In this document: piece by piece, positions 1 through 8,074 of the stretch
How positions within the stretch are numbered: the first letter of the stretch is position 1
Layout of the letters: each line of letters starts with the position of its first letter
NCBI RefSeq assembly: GCF_002995805.1
Contig: NZ_PVXL01000004.1
Location: 1 to 58,389, forward strand
Origin: Neomoorella stamsii
Lineage (GTDB): Bacteria > Bacillota > DSM-521 > Neomoorellales > Neomoorellaceae
Direction of reading: 5' to 3'
Length of the DNA stretch: 58,389 nt
Made by a program: the position numbers and the translations under genes
The notes under the pieces: generated by a model
What the model saw: the letters and a program-made list of their open reading frames with translations, nothing else
Told to the model about the DNA's origin: nothing
Databases searched by the model: none

Positions 1-99
1 TCCACAACAACTACGTCTACTGATGATGAAGATGAAGGCTTAGTCTGCCTTCTTGGACTTCATCATAAAAATGAAAATCTAAGAGAGCAAGAGATTTAA
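1..99 (+). CDS. possible 3' end of an upstream gene (partial)
   Basis: A frame is open from the first base to a TAA at 97-99 and encodes about 32 residues, beginning with Thr/Ser and Asp/Glu-rich sequence. It could be the C-terminus of a protein that starts outside the window. The base composition is more AT-rich than in the neighbouring genes. An imperfect inverted repeat (around 21-33 and 50-66) lies inside it. No family is recognisable, and the open frame may be chance. Confidence 0.25.
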   Translation, partial: STTTTSTDDEDEGLVCLLGLHHKNENLREQEI

Positions 100-131
100 C
101 GAGCTAGAAGCAAATTATTGAGATAGGAGTT

Positions 132-659
132 TTGACCTTAAGGCGCTGGTTGAACGCGGGCGACTGTTACCTCTTTTATTATGTTAACCAACGCCTGCAG
201 TGCCCCCTGCTGGACCGGACCATGCCCTGGTTTACCTTGTTGGGGAGCGCTACCTTTGGACTGGCCCTTTCCCTGGCGACTGCCCTGCTGGGCCGGGAGC
301 AAACGCGCCTGGTGGGCTGGCAGGCCATGCTGGCCCTGGTGGGCAGTCACCTGGTGGTTAGGTTTTGTAAAGGCCTGGTGGGCCGGTGTCGTCCCTATCT
401 GGTCCTTCCCGGGGCCCGTTACCTGGCCCGGCCCTGGCAGGACTTTTCCTTCCCCTCGGGACATACGGCCGCCAGTTTTTCCCTGGCGGTAGTCTTCGCC
501 CTGAATTTCCCGGTCCTTACCTGGCCGCTGGTTACGGCGGCCGGTTTAACCGGGCTCAGCCGCATGTATGTGGGCATGCACTACCCTTCCGATGTCCTGG
601 GCGGGGCTACAGTTGGTGCCCTTTTCGCTTATGCAGTTCATTCCTGGCCTTGGTACTAA
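132..659 (+). CDS. PAP2-family membrane phosphatase
   Basis: This is a 175-residue integral membrane phosphatase of the type-2 phosphatidic acid phosphatase superfamily. Small members of this size often dephosphorylate undecaprenyl pyrophosphate (BcrC-like) or phosphatidylglycerol phosphate. All three catalytic motifs are visible: K80-x6-R87-P88, PSGH at 108-111, and S143-R144-x5-H150-x3-D154. Several hydrophobic helices separate them. The start is a TTG with GGAG only two bases upstream, so the true start may differ slightly. The gene lies upstream of pstB, but a 142-bp gap makes co-transcription uncertain. The substrate cannot be read from the sequence. Confidence 0.85.
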   Translation: MTLRRWLNAGDCYLFYYVNQRLQCPLLDRTMPWFTLLGSATFGLALSLATALLGREQTRLVGWQAMLALVGSHLVVRFCKGLVGRCRPYLVLPGARYLARPWQDFSFPSGHTAASFSLAVVFALNFPVLTWPLVTAAGLTGLSRMYVGMHYPSDVLGGATVGALFAYAVHSWPWY

Positions 660-801
660 TACAACTCCGGGATATAATACTAATACCCGCAGGGGGAGGC
701 TGCCTTGCCTCTTAACTTGCAGGATACAGGCCTGGGAGCTACCTTAATGATATCCGCTACTTGTTAAGGCCGGCCTGGACCGGGGAGGTAATCGTTTTTA
801 T

Positions 802-1560
802 ATGATGCAACCCAAAATAAGAATTACCAATTTAAATTTTTATTATGGTTCTAAATGGGCTTTAAAGGATGTTAATCTGGAAATAAAACCCAATTCCGTC
901 ACGGCCCTCATTGGCCCCTCGGGGTGCGGCAAATCTACTTTTTTGCGGACCTTAAACCGCTTAAATGACCTCATTGAAGGAGCGCGACTTTCCGGGGAAA
1001 TCCTTTTGGACGGGCAGAATATTTATGCTCCAGATGTCGATGTGGTCAACTTACGCAAACGGGTAGGTATGGTTTTCCAGCGTCCCAATCCCTTCCCCAT
1101 GTCCATTTACGATAATGTGGCTTATGGTCCCCGGATTCACGGGCTCCATAACAGGAAAAAACTGGACGAAATTGTGGAGCAGAGTCTCAAGGCAGCGGCC
1201 CTGTGGGATGAAGTGGCCGACCGCCTGCGCCAGCCGGCCTTAGGGTTATCCGGGGGCCAGCAGCAGCGCCTGTGCATTGCCAGGCTCCTGGCTGTCGAGC
1301 CGGAAGTTGTTCTCATGGACGAGCCTTCCTCGGCCCTGGACCCCATTTCCACTTTAAAAATCGAAGAACTCATCCGGGTCCTCAAGGAAAAATATACCAT
1401 TATCATAGTTACTCACAATATGCAGCAGGCAGCCCGCGTTTCCGACTATACCGCCTTCTTCCTCAACGGGGAGATGGTGGAATACGATGAGACGGAAATC
1501 ATCTTTACCAGGCCCCGTGACCAGCGGACGGAAGATTATATTACCGGTCGTTTCGGTTAA
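802..1560 (+). CDS. pstB: phosphate ABC transporter ATP-binding protein PstB
   Basis: This is the ATPase subunit of the high-affinity phosphate importer PstSCAB, working at the inner face of the membrane. The 252 residues have the usual family length. Walker A (GPSGCGKS) lies at 38-45, followed by the Q-loop (VFQRPNPFP), the signature LSGGQQQR and Walker B ([12 protein letters not shown]). Two ATG codons lie in tandem at 802 and 805 behind a GGGGAGG box 13-16 bases upstream. phoU follows, as is usual in pst operons, but pstS, pstC and pstA are not in the window. PstB is therefore either separated from its permease genes or the pst set is split on the chromosome. Confidence 0.95.
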   Translation: MMQPKIRITNLNFYYGSKWALKDVNLEIKPNSVTALIGPSGCGKSTFLRTLNRLNDLIEGARLSGEILLDGQNIYAPDVDVVNLRKRVGMVFQRPNPFPMSIYDNVAYGPRIHGLHNRKKLDEIVEQSLKAAALWDEVADRLRQPALGLSGGQQQRLCIARLLAVEPEVVLMDEPSSALDPISTLKIEELIRVLKEKYTIIIVTHNMQQAARVSDYTAFFLNGEMVEYDETEIIFTRPRDQRTEDYITGRFG

Positions 1561-1664
1561 AGCCCCTCTAACCAAGAAAAAGCAACTTTTTAACCCATAA
1601 AAAGTGACAGAGAAGAAGTGAGGTGAATATAATGGAAGGTAACAAATTTACAGGAGGGCTAACT

Positions 1665-2336
1665 ATGGCCATCACAACCAGGCAGGGCTTTCAACATTCC
1701 CTGGAAGATTTGCAGCAAAACATCCTGCGCATGGGGAGTATTGTTGAACAAACCATTGCCAAATCAGTAGAGTGCCTGGCCAGGCAGGATGCCAGAATGG
1801 CCGCCGAAGTGGTTGAGGGCGATGTTGTTGTTGACGAGATGGAGTTACAGATTGAAGACCAGTGTTTAAAGCTTATTGCTACCCAGCAGCCCATGGCCAA
1901 GGATTTACGCAAAATTGCCGCCGGATTTAAGATTATTACCGATTTAGAGCGTATGGCCGATTATTCAGTTGATATTGCCCGTACGGCCCAGCGTATCCTG
2001 GAAACTGGCCAGCCTTTGATCAAGCCCTTAATTGATATTCCCCGCATGGCCGAGTTAGCCCAGGTAATGGTCAAGCAAGCCCTGGATGCTTATGTCCGGG
2101 AAGATACAGAACTGGCCTATACGGTAGCCAGGGCAGACGACCAAATCGACATGCTCCACAACCAGGTCTTCCGGGAACTGCTGGTCTTCATGATGGAGGA
2201 TCCCAAAACCATTACCCAGGCTACCTATTTGCTTTTTGTCAGCCGTTACCTGGAGCGCATAGCCGACCATGCCACCAATATAGCCGAGGAAGCTATTTAC
2301 CTGGCCACCGGCGAACGGAAAGAATTAAACGATTGA
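1665..2336 (+). CDS. phoU: phosphate transport regulator PhoU
   Basis: PhoU is a cytoplasmic all-alpha protein that links the Pst transporter to phosphate signalling and represses uptake when phosphate is plentiful. The 223 residues contain the two repeated three-helix bundles, each with the family's metal-binding ExxxD-type motifs (VVEGDVVVDEMELQIED in the first, VARADDQIDMLHNQ in the second). I place the start at ATG 1665, seven bases after AGGAGG. An upstream in-frame GTG at 1623 lacks this support. The gene follows pstB by about 100 bp and ends just before a strong terminator. Confidence 0.93.
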   Translation: MAITTRQGFQHSLEDLQQNILRMGSIVEQTIAKSVECLARQDARMAAEVVEGDVVVDEMELQIEDQCLKLIATQQPMAKDLRKIAAGFKIITDLERMADYSVDIARTAQRILETGQPLIKPLIDIPRMAELAQVMVKQALDAYVREDTELAYTVARADDQIDMLHNQVFRELLVFMMEDPKTITQATYLLFVSRYLERIADHATNIAEEAIYLATGERKELND

Positions 2337-2338
2337 GA

Positions 2339-2367
2339 GACCCGGGTTAGCTTAACCCGGGTCTTTT
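2339..2367 (+). terminator. rho-independent terminator after phoU
   Basis: A perfect 11-bp stem (GACCCGGGTTA, 2339-2349, pairing with 2353-2363) with a 3-base loop is followed by TTTT. It separates phoU from the convergent MFS gene, whose stop codon falls inside the T-run. Confidence 0.9.
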
Positions 2368-3586
2368 AATGACCGGGTAACAGTTCGGGGGGCAGCATTT
2401 TTTCCGTTTGAATGAAGGTCGCCGTTAAAAAGGTTATCAGTCCTACCAGGATGGCGGCTCCCAGGAAAAGGGGTAGCCGGCCTAGGGTCATGGCCAGGCC
2501 AAAGGCCGGGGGTCCCAGGGCGACACCAAAGAAACGCATGGAACCGTAAAGGCAGGTAATGCCACCCCTCTCCTTAGCGCTCACGCTGGTTATCAAGGTA
2601 TTGACTGAGGGCAGGACGATACCTGTACCGATCCCCATGACCACCATAGCCAGGAAAAATATATAGATATTATCATAGAAGCCCATAACTGCCAGGGCAG
2701 CGGTCTCCAGGACCAGGCCGGCAACAATGGTCATCTTCAGGAAGTTGCCGGCCTTTTGTTGCAGGTAACTGCCGGATAAATAGGAAGTAAGGGCCATGGT
2801 ACCCACGGGAATGGCTATAAGCAGGCCGGTACTGAGGCCCCGGATACCATAATTTGCTTCCAGGATATCAGAAACGTAACTTAAAACCCCGAACAAAATA
2901 AAAAGAACAACCATCCCGGCCAGGATGCAGGCCAGAAGGGATAAGCCCCTGGTCTGGAAAACCTGGCCCAGGTCACGGAAATAGGTCCGGAAGGTTACCC
3001 TGTTTTTATCTTGCCCCGAAGGTTCTTTAATGAAGAACCACACGGCCAGGCCAATGGGGATGGCCAGGAAGCCATAGACAAAAAAGGGAGCGAACCAGGC
3101 GATGAGGCCGGCAAGGGAGCCGGCAATGGGGCTGACCACCTTTCCCAGCCCGTTGGAAGCCTCCAGTAAACCTAAGGCTTTGGTGCGCTCCTTGCTCTGG
3201 AAAATATCGCTGGTCAGGGCCATGGCCAGCTGGTAAGTACCCCCGGCACCAATACCCTGGAGAATGCGGCTACCTAGGATCAGGTAATAAGGGGAAGCTA
3301 CCAGCCAGGCGGCCAGGCCGGCCAGCAGCCCCCCCAAACCGTAAATGAGCAGGGCCGGTGCCATAAGGGGTTTGCGGCCGTAAGCATCGGACAGGAAACC
3401 GGCAAAGGGGATGACAAGGCCGGCTGGCAGGGAAAAAGCCGTAATAAAAAGGCTGACCTGGACCAGGCTGACATTCAAAGTGGTACGCATGACGGGTAGC
3501 AAGGGAACCAGCATGGAGTTACCCAGGACCATGATAAAGGGTACGGCACAAAGAATGGCAAAGGGTAATTTCATTGCTGACTGCAA
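2366..3586 (-). CDS. MFS drug/metabolite exporter
   Basis: This is a major facilitator superfamily transporter of about 406 residues with roughly 12 transmembrane helices. The loop between helices 2 and 3 carries the antiporter-type motif GFLSDAYGRKPLM. The N-terminus begins MQSAMKLPFAILCAVPF when read from a TTG at 3584-3586, which has AGGAGG nine bases upstream (CCTCCT at 3596-3601 on the plus strand). An ATG four codons later is the alternative. A much longer open frame up to 3916 encodes an Arg/Ser-rich N-terminus, runs through the divergent YqhV gene, and is not credible. The substrate is unknown; relatives export drugs or siderophores. Confidence 0.85.
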   Translation of the reverse strand: MQSAMKLPFAILCAVPFIMVLGNSMLVPLLPVMRTTLNVSLVQVSLFITAFSLPAGLVIPFAGFLSDAYGRKPLMAPALLIYGLGGLLAGLAAWLVASPYYLILGSRILQGIGAGGTYQLAMALTSDIFQSKERTKALGLLEASNGLGKVVSPIAGSLAGLIAWFAPFFVYGFLAIPIGLAVWFFIKEPSGQDKNRVTFRTYFRDLGQVFQTRGLSLLACILAGMVVLFILFGVLSYVSDILEANYGIRGLSTGLLIAIPVGTMALTSYLSGSYLQQKAGNFLKMTIVAGLVLETAALAVMGFYDNIYIFFLAMVVMGIGTGIVLPSVNTLITSVSAKERGGITCLYGSMRFFGVALGPPAFGLAMTLGRLPLFLGAAILVGLITFLTATFIQTEKMLPPELLPGH

Positions 3587-3662
3587 CCTGTTAAACCTCC
3601 TGGAGAAAGTGCTGCTTCTATTTTGTCTCGGCAGCGCATAAAAAATAAGGGGAGGAGATGCC

Positions 3663-3938
3663 ATGTTTTTCTTTTTGCCGGACAAACATGTGCTGGCCAT
3701 GGCGACAGTACGCATCCTGTCCAGCATGATTGAATTGACGGCGGCCATCCTGATGTTAAAATTAAACCGGGTTGAGGCTGCTTTAAAAATAAACGCGACC
3801 CTGGCTTTTGTTGGCCCGACGGTTATGTTGACGGTGATGGCCCTGGGGCTCTGGGGTCTGGCCGGTAAAATCTCCCCCGTTAAAATGCTGACCATTATCC
3901 TGGGGGTGGGCCTCATTTTTTATGGCGTCAGGCGGTAA
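3663..3938 (+). CDS. YqhV-like small membrane protein (DUF2619)
   Basis: This 91-residue protein has three hydrophobic helices and matches what I know of the Bacillus YqhV family: an N-terminal VLAMATVRILSSMIELTAAILMLK-like segment, then LAFVGPTVML. The ATG sits behind a GGGGAGGAG box. In many spore-formers the family gene lies near spoIIIA, but here it is divergent from an MFS transporter, with only 76 bp between them for both promoters. Its function is unknown. Apart from the helices I see no catalytic motif. Confidence 0.75.
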   Translation: MFFFLPDKHVLAMATVRILSSMIELTAAILMLKLNRVEAALKINATLAFVGPTVMLTVMALGLWGLAGKISPVKMLTIILGVGLIFYGVRR

Positions 3939-4067
3939 TAATGGTGGGGCAACAGTCGTCTGACCTGTGAAAAAGTACCGCTGGCAAAATTGTTACCCCC
4001 TTCCTGCCCCGGGCATAAAGATAAAAAAGCAGGTTAAAAAATAAAAAGACAGGAAGGGGCGAAATTA

Positions 4068-4883
4068 ATGCAGGAAAAAGCAACTACTACCTGGAAAGAT
4101 GTCCTGGAATTTCCCATTGGTGGACGCCAGCAAAAACCCAGGCAAGCAGGGTTAACCATGGTTATTGACAAGGGTCTGGGCCTGACGGAATTCAGGGATT
4201 TGCTGGAGGTGGCAGCGCCCTATATTGATTTCATTAAACTTGGTTTTGGCACTTCCGTTTTTTACCCGGCGGCTATTTTACGGGAAAAAATTCGCCTGGC
4301 ACGCTCTTACAATGTTGATATTTTTCCCGGCGGCACCTTCTTTGAAGTCGCCGTTCTCCAGGGGCGGCTAAACCTTTACCTGCAAACGGCCAGGGAACTC
4401 GGGTATACTTTTATTGAAATCTCCGATGGAACTATTGACATGAGCCGGACCGTGCGGCTGGCGGCGGTGCGCCAGGCCCGGGCGGCAGGCTTTGGCGTCA
4501 TAACTGAAGTGGGCAAGAAGGACCCGCGGGATGCCCTAAGCGAAGCCCTTCTCTTAAGCCAGATTACCGGCGACCAGGAGGCGGGGGCCGACTATGTCAT
4601 CGTAGAGGGCCGGGAATCGGGCCAGGGAGTCGTCATTTACGACGGACGCGGGGCCGTCAAGGAAGATATACTAGCCAGCCTGCTGGCAGGCATCAAGGAC
4701 CTGGACCGGGTGATCTGGGAGGCTCCCCAGAAGCAGCATCAGCAGGCTTTAATAATGCGCCTGGGGCCCAATGTTAACCTGGGCAATGTCCAGCCAGGGG
4801 ATGTCCTGGCCCTGGAAGCCCTGCGGGTGGGGCTGCGGGGCGATACCTTGAGGACTACCCTGAAGGTGGCTGAAGTGAGTTAA
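4068..4883 (+). CDS. comA: phosphosulfolactate synthase ComA
   Basis: ComA adds sulfite to phosphoenolpyruvate to give (R)-phosphosulfolactate, the first step of the PEP route to coenzyme M in methanogens and of sulfolactate formation in sporulating bacilli. The 271-residue TIM-barrel protein shows typical family segments: KPRQAGLTMVIDKGLGL, YIDFIKLGFGTS, FPGGTFFEVA, YTFIEISDG and EVGKKDP. The start ATG has a GGAAGGGG box upstream. comB follows after a probable terminator-like hairpin, so the two may be only partly co-transcribed. No comC, comD or comE is present here, so free sulfolactate rather than coenzyme M is the likely product. Confidence 0.9.
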   Translation: MQEKATTTWKDVLEFPIGGRQQKPRQAGLTMVIDKGLGLTEFRDLLEVAAPYIDFIKLGFGTSVFYPAAILREKIRLARSYNVDIFPGGTFFEVAVLQGRLNLYLQTARELGYTFIEISDGTIDMSRTVRLAAVRQARAAGFGVITEVGKKDPRDALSEALLLSQITGDQEAGADYVIVEGRESGQGVVIYDGRGAVKEDILASLLAGIKDLDRVIWEAPQKQHQQALIMRLGPNVNLGNVQPGDVLALEALRVGLRGDTLRTTLKVAEVS

Positions 4884-4896
4884 GAGTTAAGAAATA

Positions 4897-4938
4897 CGGG
4901 AAGCGGGTGCCGGTAGATGGGGTTCCTGCTTCTCGTTT
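4897..4938 (+). terminator. probable terminator or attenuator between comA and comB
   Basis: An 11-bp stem (4897-4907 with 4925-4935) with two G-U pairs is followed by TTTAATTATT. It would end or attenuate comA transcription before comB. Confidence 0.45.
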
Positions 4939-5025
4939 AATTATTACCTTTTGCTTCCTGGCCGGCAGGAATCTGACCAATCTTTCGCGAATAACTATCG
5001 GACCGGCAAGACGTTGGAGGTGCGA

Positions 5026-5751
5026 TTGAGTTTGGAAATCGAAGTCTTTGCTACTTTAAATGGTATACCGGATGAGGCCATTAATAATAAAACAGTTATA
5101 GTTATTGATGTGCTGCGGGCAACGACCACCATTACGGTGGCGCTGGCGGCCGGTTGCCTGGAGGTAATTCCCGTCCTGACCCCCGAGGAAGCCATTGAAA
5201 TGCGTGAGCGCCTGGGGGACGAGCGGGTACTCCTGGGGGGTGAGCGCAATGCCTTAAAAATACCGGGCTTTGACCTGGGCAATTCACCCCTGGAATATAC
5301 CACCGAAATTGTTGCCGGCAAAAGGTTGATTATAACTACTACCAACGGCACCAGGGCCATTCGCCGGGCAGCAGGCGGCCGCCTGGTTTTCCTGGGCGCC
5401 ATGATAAATGCTCCGGCGGTGGCCGGACTGGCTGCTACGGCAGCAACTGACATAACCATTATTTGTGCCGGTACCAGGGATCGTTTCTCCCTGGAAGATT
5501 TTTTGACAGCCGGGTTACTGGTTGACCAGCTTGCCGGCCAGGGAGAATTTGTCTTGCGCGATGGCGCCCTGGCAGCCAGGGATTATTATTATTGCCACCG
5601 GGCCGACCCGGCGGCAGCCCTGAAGGCTAGTTTTCATGGCCGGCTCCTGGCAGACCTGGGAATGGAAGCCGATGTAGAATTCTGTTCTCGGGTGGGCGCG
5701 ACAGATGTAGTTCCGGTGTATGGTGGCGGTATTATTAAAAAGGCCAGCTAA
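5026..5751 (+). CDS. comB: 2-phosphosulfolactate phosphatase ComB
   Basis: ComB is the Mg-dependent phosphatase that converts phosphosulfolactate to sulfolactate, directly after ComA in the pathway. The 241 residues contain the family blocks VIVIDVLRATTTI, LLGGERNALKIPGFDLGNSP and TTTNGTRAI. The chosen start is TTG 5026, five bases after GGAGG at 5016-5020; a second TTG at 5032 is also possible. An in-frame TTG at 4951 would add 25 residues of atypical sequence. A short hairpin (5750-5767) follows the stop codon. Confidence 0.9.
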   Translation: MSLEIEVFATLNGIPDEAINNKTVIVIDVLRATTTITVALAAGCLEVIPVLTPEEAIEMRERLGDERVLLGGERNALKIPGFDLGNSPLEYTTEIVAGKRLIITTTNGTRAIRRAAGGRLVFLGAMINAPAVAGLAATAATDITIICAGTRDRFSLEDFLTAGLLVDQLAGQGEFVLRDGALAARDYYYCHRADPAAALKASFHGRLLADLGMEADVEFCSRVGATDVVPVYGGGIIKKAS

Positions 5752-5828
5752 CGCCACTTATGGCGTTCTTGTCCCGGTAGCCCCGGCATATATATGGTAC
5801 AGGATGGCTGGTACAAGGGGCGTGTTCA

Positions 5829-6284
5829 ATGAGCGCGACAACGGCAATCCTGTTACTACTCATGTTGCTAGGCATACTGGGCCGCTCTAACGTTATTGCA
5901 GCCGCTGCTGCTATTCTTTTACTGCTCCAGTTTACTAACCTGCAAAGAATCTATCCTTTCCTTGAACGCCGGGCCCTGGAGGCCGGCCTTATTTTTCTAG
6001 TGGTTTCCGTACTGGTGCCCTTTGCGTCCGGCCGGGTATCAGCCCGGGATATGCTGGCCTCCTTTGTTTCCGTACCCGGGATTATAGCCATCGCCAGCGG
6101 AATTATTGCCACCCATATGAACTGCCAGGGCCTGGAATTGCTCCAGCGTTTTCCCCAGATGATGATCGGTATGGTTATAGGTTCCATTATCGGTGTAGCC
6201 TTTTTTGGCGGTATTCCCGTGGGGCCCCTCATGGCCGGCGGCATTGCTGCCCTGCTGGTAAACCTGCTGGCATGGTTGCGCTAA
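5829..6284 (+). CDS. DUF441 family membrane protein
   Basis: This 151-residue protein with four to five predicted transmembrane helices belongs to the YeaL/DUF441 family, which is widespread in Firmicutes and Enterobacteria and has no known function. Family-like blocks are LLLLMLLGILGRSNVIAAA, FLVVSVLVPFASGRV and GIIATHMNCQGLELL. The ATG lies behind AAGGGG. It sits about 80 bp after comB and may be in the same unit. No operon logic suggests a role. Confidence 0.8.
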   Translation: MSATTAILLLLMLLGILGRSNVIAAAAAILLLLQFTNLQRIYPFLERRALEAGLIFLVVSVLVPFASGRVSARDMLASFVSVPGIIAIASGIIATHMNCQGLELLQRFPQMMIGMVIGSIIGVAFFGGIPVGPLMAGGIAALLVNLLAWLR

Positions 6285-6326
6285 AATTTTTTATAAACCA
6301 GCAGGATTTTTAATTTCTAGCGAGAA

Positions 6327-6367
6327 TATAATATAACAGTGTAAAGAGATTATACCCCTATGGGGTA
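6327..6367 (+). promoter_or_regulatory. candidate promoter and palindromic operator upstream of the malyl-CoA genes
   Basis: The 191-bp gap before the ligase genes contains a TATAAT at 6327-6332 without a clear -35 element. A perfect 15-bp palindrome, TACCCCTATGGGGTA, lies 20 bases further on (6353-6367). Its position just after a likely transcription start suggests a repressor site. The protein that binds it is unknown. Confidence 0.45.
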
Positions 6368-6475
6368 CATTTACAATATATACCAGCTTATAAGAGGTAT
6401 AAAAGGGGGGATGGTACGGGGGATTTTTTCATATCGTCTTCCGACCAATAAATTTCTTGTGGAAGGGACGAAAGT

Positions 6476-7729
6476 ATGGCCAAGCTGTTAGAGTTTCAAG
6501 GTAAGGAATGGCTACGCAAGGCCGGAATCCCGGTTCCTGTGGGCCGGGCGGCATCCTCGCCGGAAGAAGCGGAACAGATTGCTGCGGAGATCAACAAGCC
6601 AGTAGCAGTGAAGGCCCAGGTGCAGGCTGGCGGCAGGGGCAAGTCAGGGGCGGTAAAACTGGTTGACACCCCGGCAGAAGCCCGGGCGGCAGCAGCCTCT
6701 ATTCTTGGTACGGTAATTAAAGGGTATCCGGTGCGTAAAGTCCTGGTGGAAGAGAAGCTGGCTATTGCCCGGGAATTTTACGTGACGATTATTGTTAATT
6801 CCGCCCGCAATGCCCGCTGCCCCATGATGATGTTCAGCACCGAGGGCGGCATGGACATTGAAAGTGTTCCGGAAGAGAAGATTTTCAAGCTGCTCATTTC
6901 ACCCTTAAATGGCCTCGAAATTTACGATGCCGTTGACATGCTGGTGAAGGCCGGCATCCCCAATGACCAGCTGATGACTTTTGCCAGCGTGCTGGTCAAA
7001 CTGTGGAACGCTTATAAAAAATATGATTGCTTTACCCTGGAAATTAACCCGCTGGTCTTAACCGCTAACGGGGAGCTGGTGGCGGCCGACTGCAAGATGG
7101 AGGTAGACAACAGCAGCGTTTACCGTCACCCGGAAATGGGTATTGAAATTGCCAGGGACTTTCCCCATGAGCCTACCGAACTGGATCGTATTGGCTGGGG
7201 CATTGAGAAGACCGACACCCGCGGTTCCGGTTTCGTCATGAGCATGGGCTTTGACGAGAAGAGCCCGGGTTATATCGGCTACCATCCCATCGGCGGCGGG
7301 TCGGCCATGATGGGCATGGATGCCCTGAACAAAGTCAACCTGAAGCCGGCGAACTACGCTGATACTAGCGGCAACCCGGTTGCTTCCAAGGTGTACCGGG
7401 TAGCCAAGGTAGTGCTCTCCCAGCCCAACATTGACGGCTACCTCCTGGGTGGCTTTATGATGGCCAACCAGGAACAATGGCACCACGCCCACGCCGTCGT
7501 GAAGGCCCTGCGGGAAGTCCTGCCCAAGAAGCCTGGCCTGCCCTGCGTCTTACTGCTCTGTGGTAACAAGGAAGAAGAATCCCTCGCCATTTTACGCGAA
7601 GGGTTAAGCAATGTAGAGGGAGCTACCAGGGTGGAGATTTATGGCCGGGAACATGTTACCGATACCGATTTTATAGGGCAACGATTACTGGCCCTAGTTA
7701 AAGAATATCAAGCCGAGAAGCGAAAGTAG
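6476..7729 (+). CDS. acyl-CoA ligase beta subunit, probably malate-CoA ligase (SucC-like)
   Basis: This is an ATP-grasp, ADP-forming acyl-CoA ligase beta subunit of 417 residues, homologous to succinyl-CoA synthetase SucC and malate thiokinase MtkA. The N-terminus has the family pattern KLLEFQGKEWLRKAGIPVP, then KAQVQAGGRGKSGAVKL for nucleotide binding, and ANYADTSGNPVASKVYRVAKV in the CoA-ligase domain. In place of the usual glycine-rich SucC linker it reads GYHPIGGGSAMMGMDALN, which may reflect a different acid substrate. A malyl-CoA-lyase-like gene and a malic enzyme downstream favour malate. The alpha subunit is separated from it by a small Fe-S gene. Succinate remains an alternative substrate. 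Confidence 0.8.
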   Translation: MAKLLEFQGKEWLRKAGIPVPVGRAASSPEEAEQIAAEINKPVAVKAQVQAGGRGKSGAVKLVDTPAEARAAAASILGTVIKGYPVRKVLVEEKLAIAREFYVTIIVNSARNARCPMMMFSTEGGMDIESVPEEKIFKLLISPLNGLEIYDAVDMLVKAGIPNDQLMTFASVLVKLWNAYKKYDCFTLEINPLVLTANGELVAADCKMEVDNSSVYRHPEMGIEIARDFPHEPTELDRIGWGIEKTDTRGSGFVMSMGFDEKSPGYIGYHPIGGGSAMMGMDALNKVNLKPANYADTSGNPVASKVYRVAKVVLSQPNIDGYLLGGFMMANQEQWHHAHAVVKALREVLPKKPGLPCVLLLCGNKEEESLAILREGLSNVEGATRVEIYGREHVTDTDFIGQRLLALVKEYQAEKRK

Positions 7730-7730
7730 G

Positions 7731-8048
7731 GTGGAACCAGTGCTCGAATTCTGGGAAAGAACAATTAAAGTCACCATCGACACCAGCAAGTGCAGCGAGT
7801 GTGAAACAAAGGCCTGCATCGACGCGTGCAAGAAGTTTGCCAGGGGGATGCTGCAGCTCAAGGACGGCGTACCCTCGGTGGCCCATTTGAGTGAAGATGA
7901 GGTCCAGCGCCGGGGAACAGAATGCCTTGCCTGTGAGTATGAATGCTGGTTCCGCGGCAAGAGCGCCATTAAAATTGACGTTCCCATTGAAGGACTGGAT
8001 GAGTACCTGCGCAAGCGAGGTCTGCTGGAAGAGAATACCATCCAGTAA
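7731..8048 (+). CDS. small ferredoxin-like Fe-S protein inside the ligase operon
   Basis: This 105-residue protein has seven cysteines: C21-x2-C24-x4-C29-x3-C33 and C65-x2-C68-x3-C72. The spacing resembles a degenerate two-cluster ferredoxin with one ligand missing, so one [4Fe-4S] cluster is the simplest reading. The GTG start follows the ligase beta stop by one base, so translation is coupled. GTG 7740 is an alternative start. It lies exactly between the two subunits of an enzyme class that normally needs no Fe-S partner, suggesting a third subunit or an electron carrier for malate or glyoxylate metabolism. I do not recognise a named family. Confidence 0.7.
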   Translation: MEPVLEFWERTIKVTIDTSKCSECETKACIDACKKFARGMLQLKDGVPSVAHLSEDEVQRRGTECLACEYECWFRGKSAIKIDVPIEGLDEYLRKRGLLEENTIQ

Positions 8049-8074
8049 TAGGAAAAGGATAAAGAGGGATAATC

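Noticed and set aside
2366..3916. 516-residue version of the minus-strand MFS transporter
   Set aside because: The first 110 residues are Arg/Ser-rich, have no membrane or family pattern, and run through the divergent YqhV gene. A TTG with AGGAGG lies at the correct family start.
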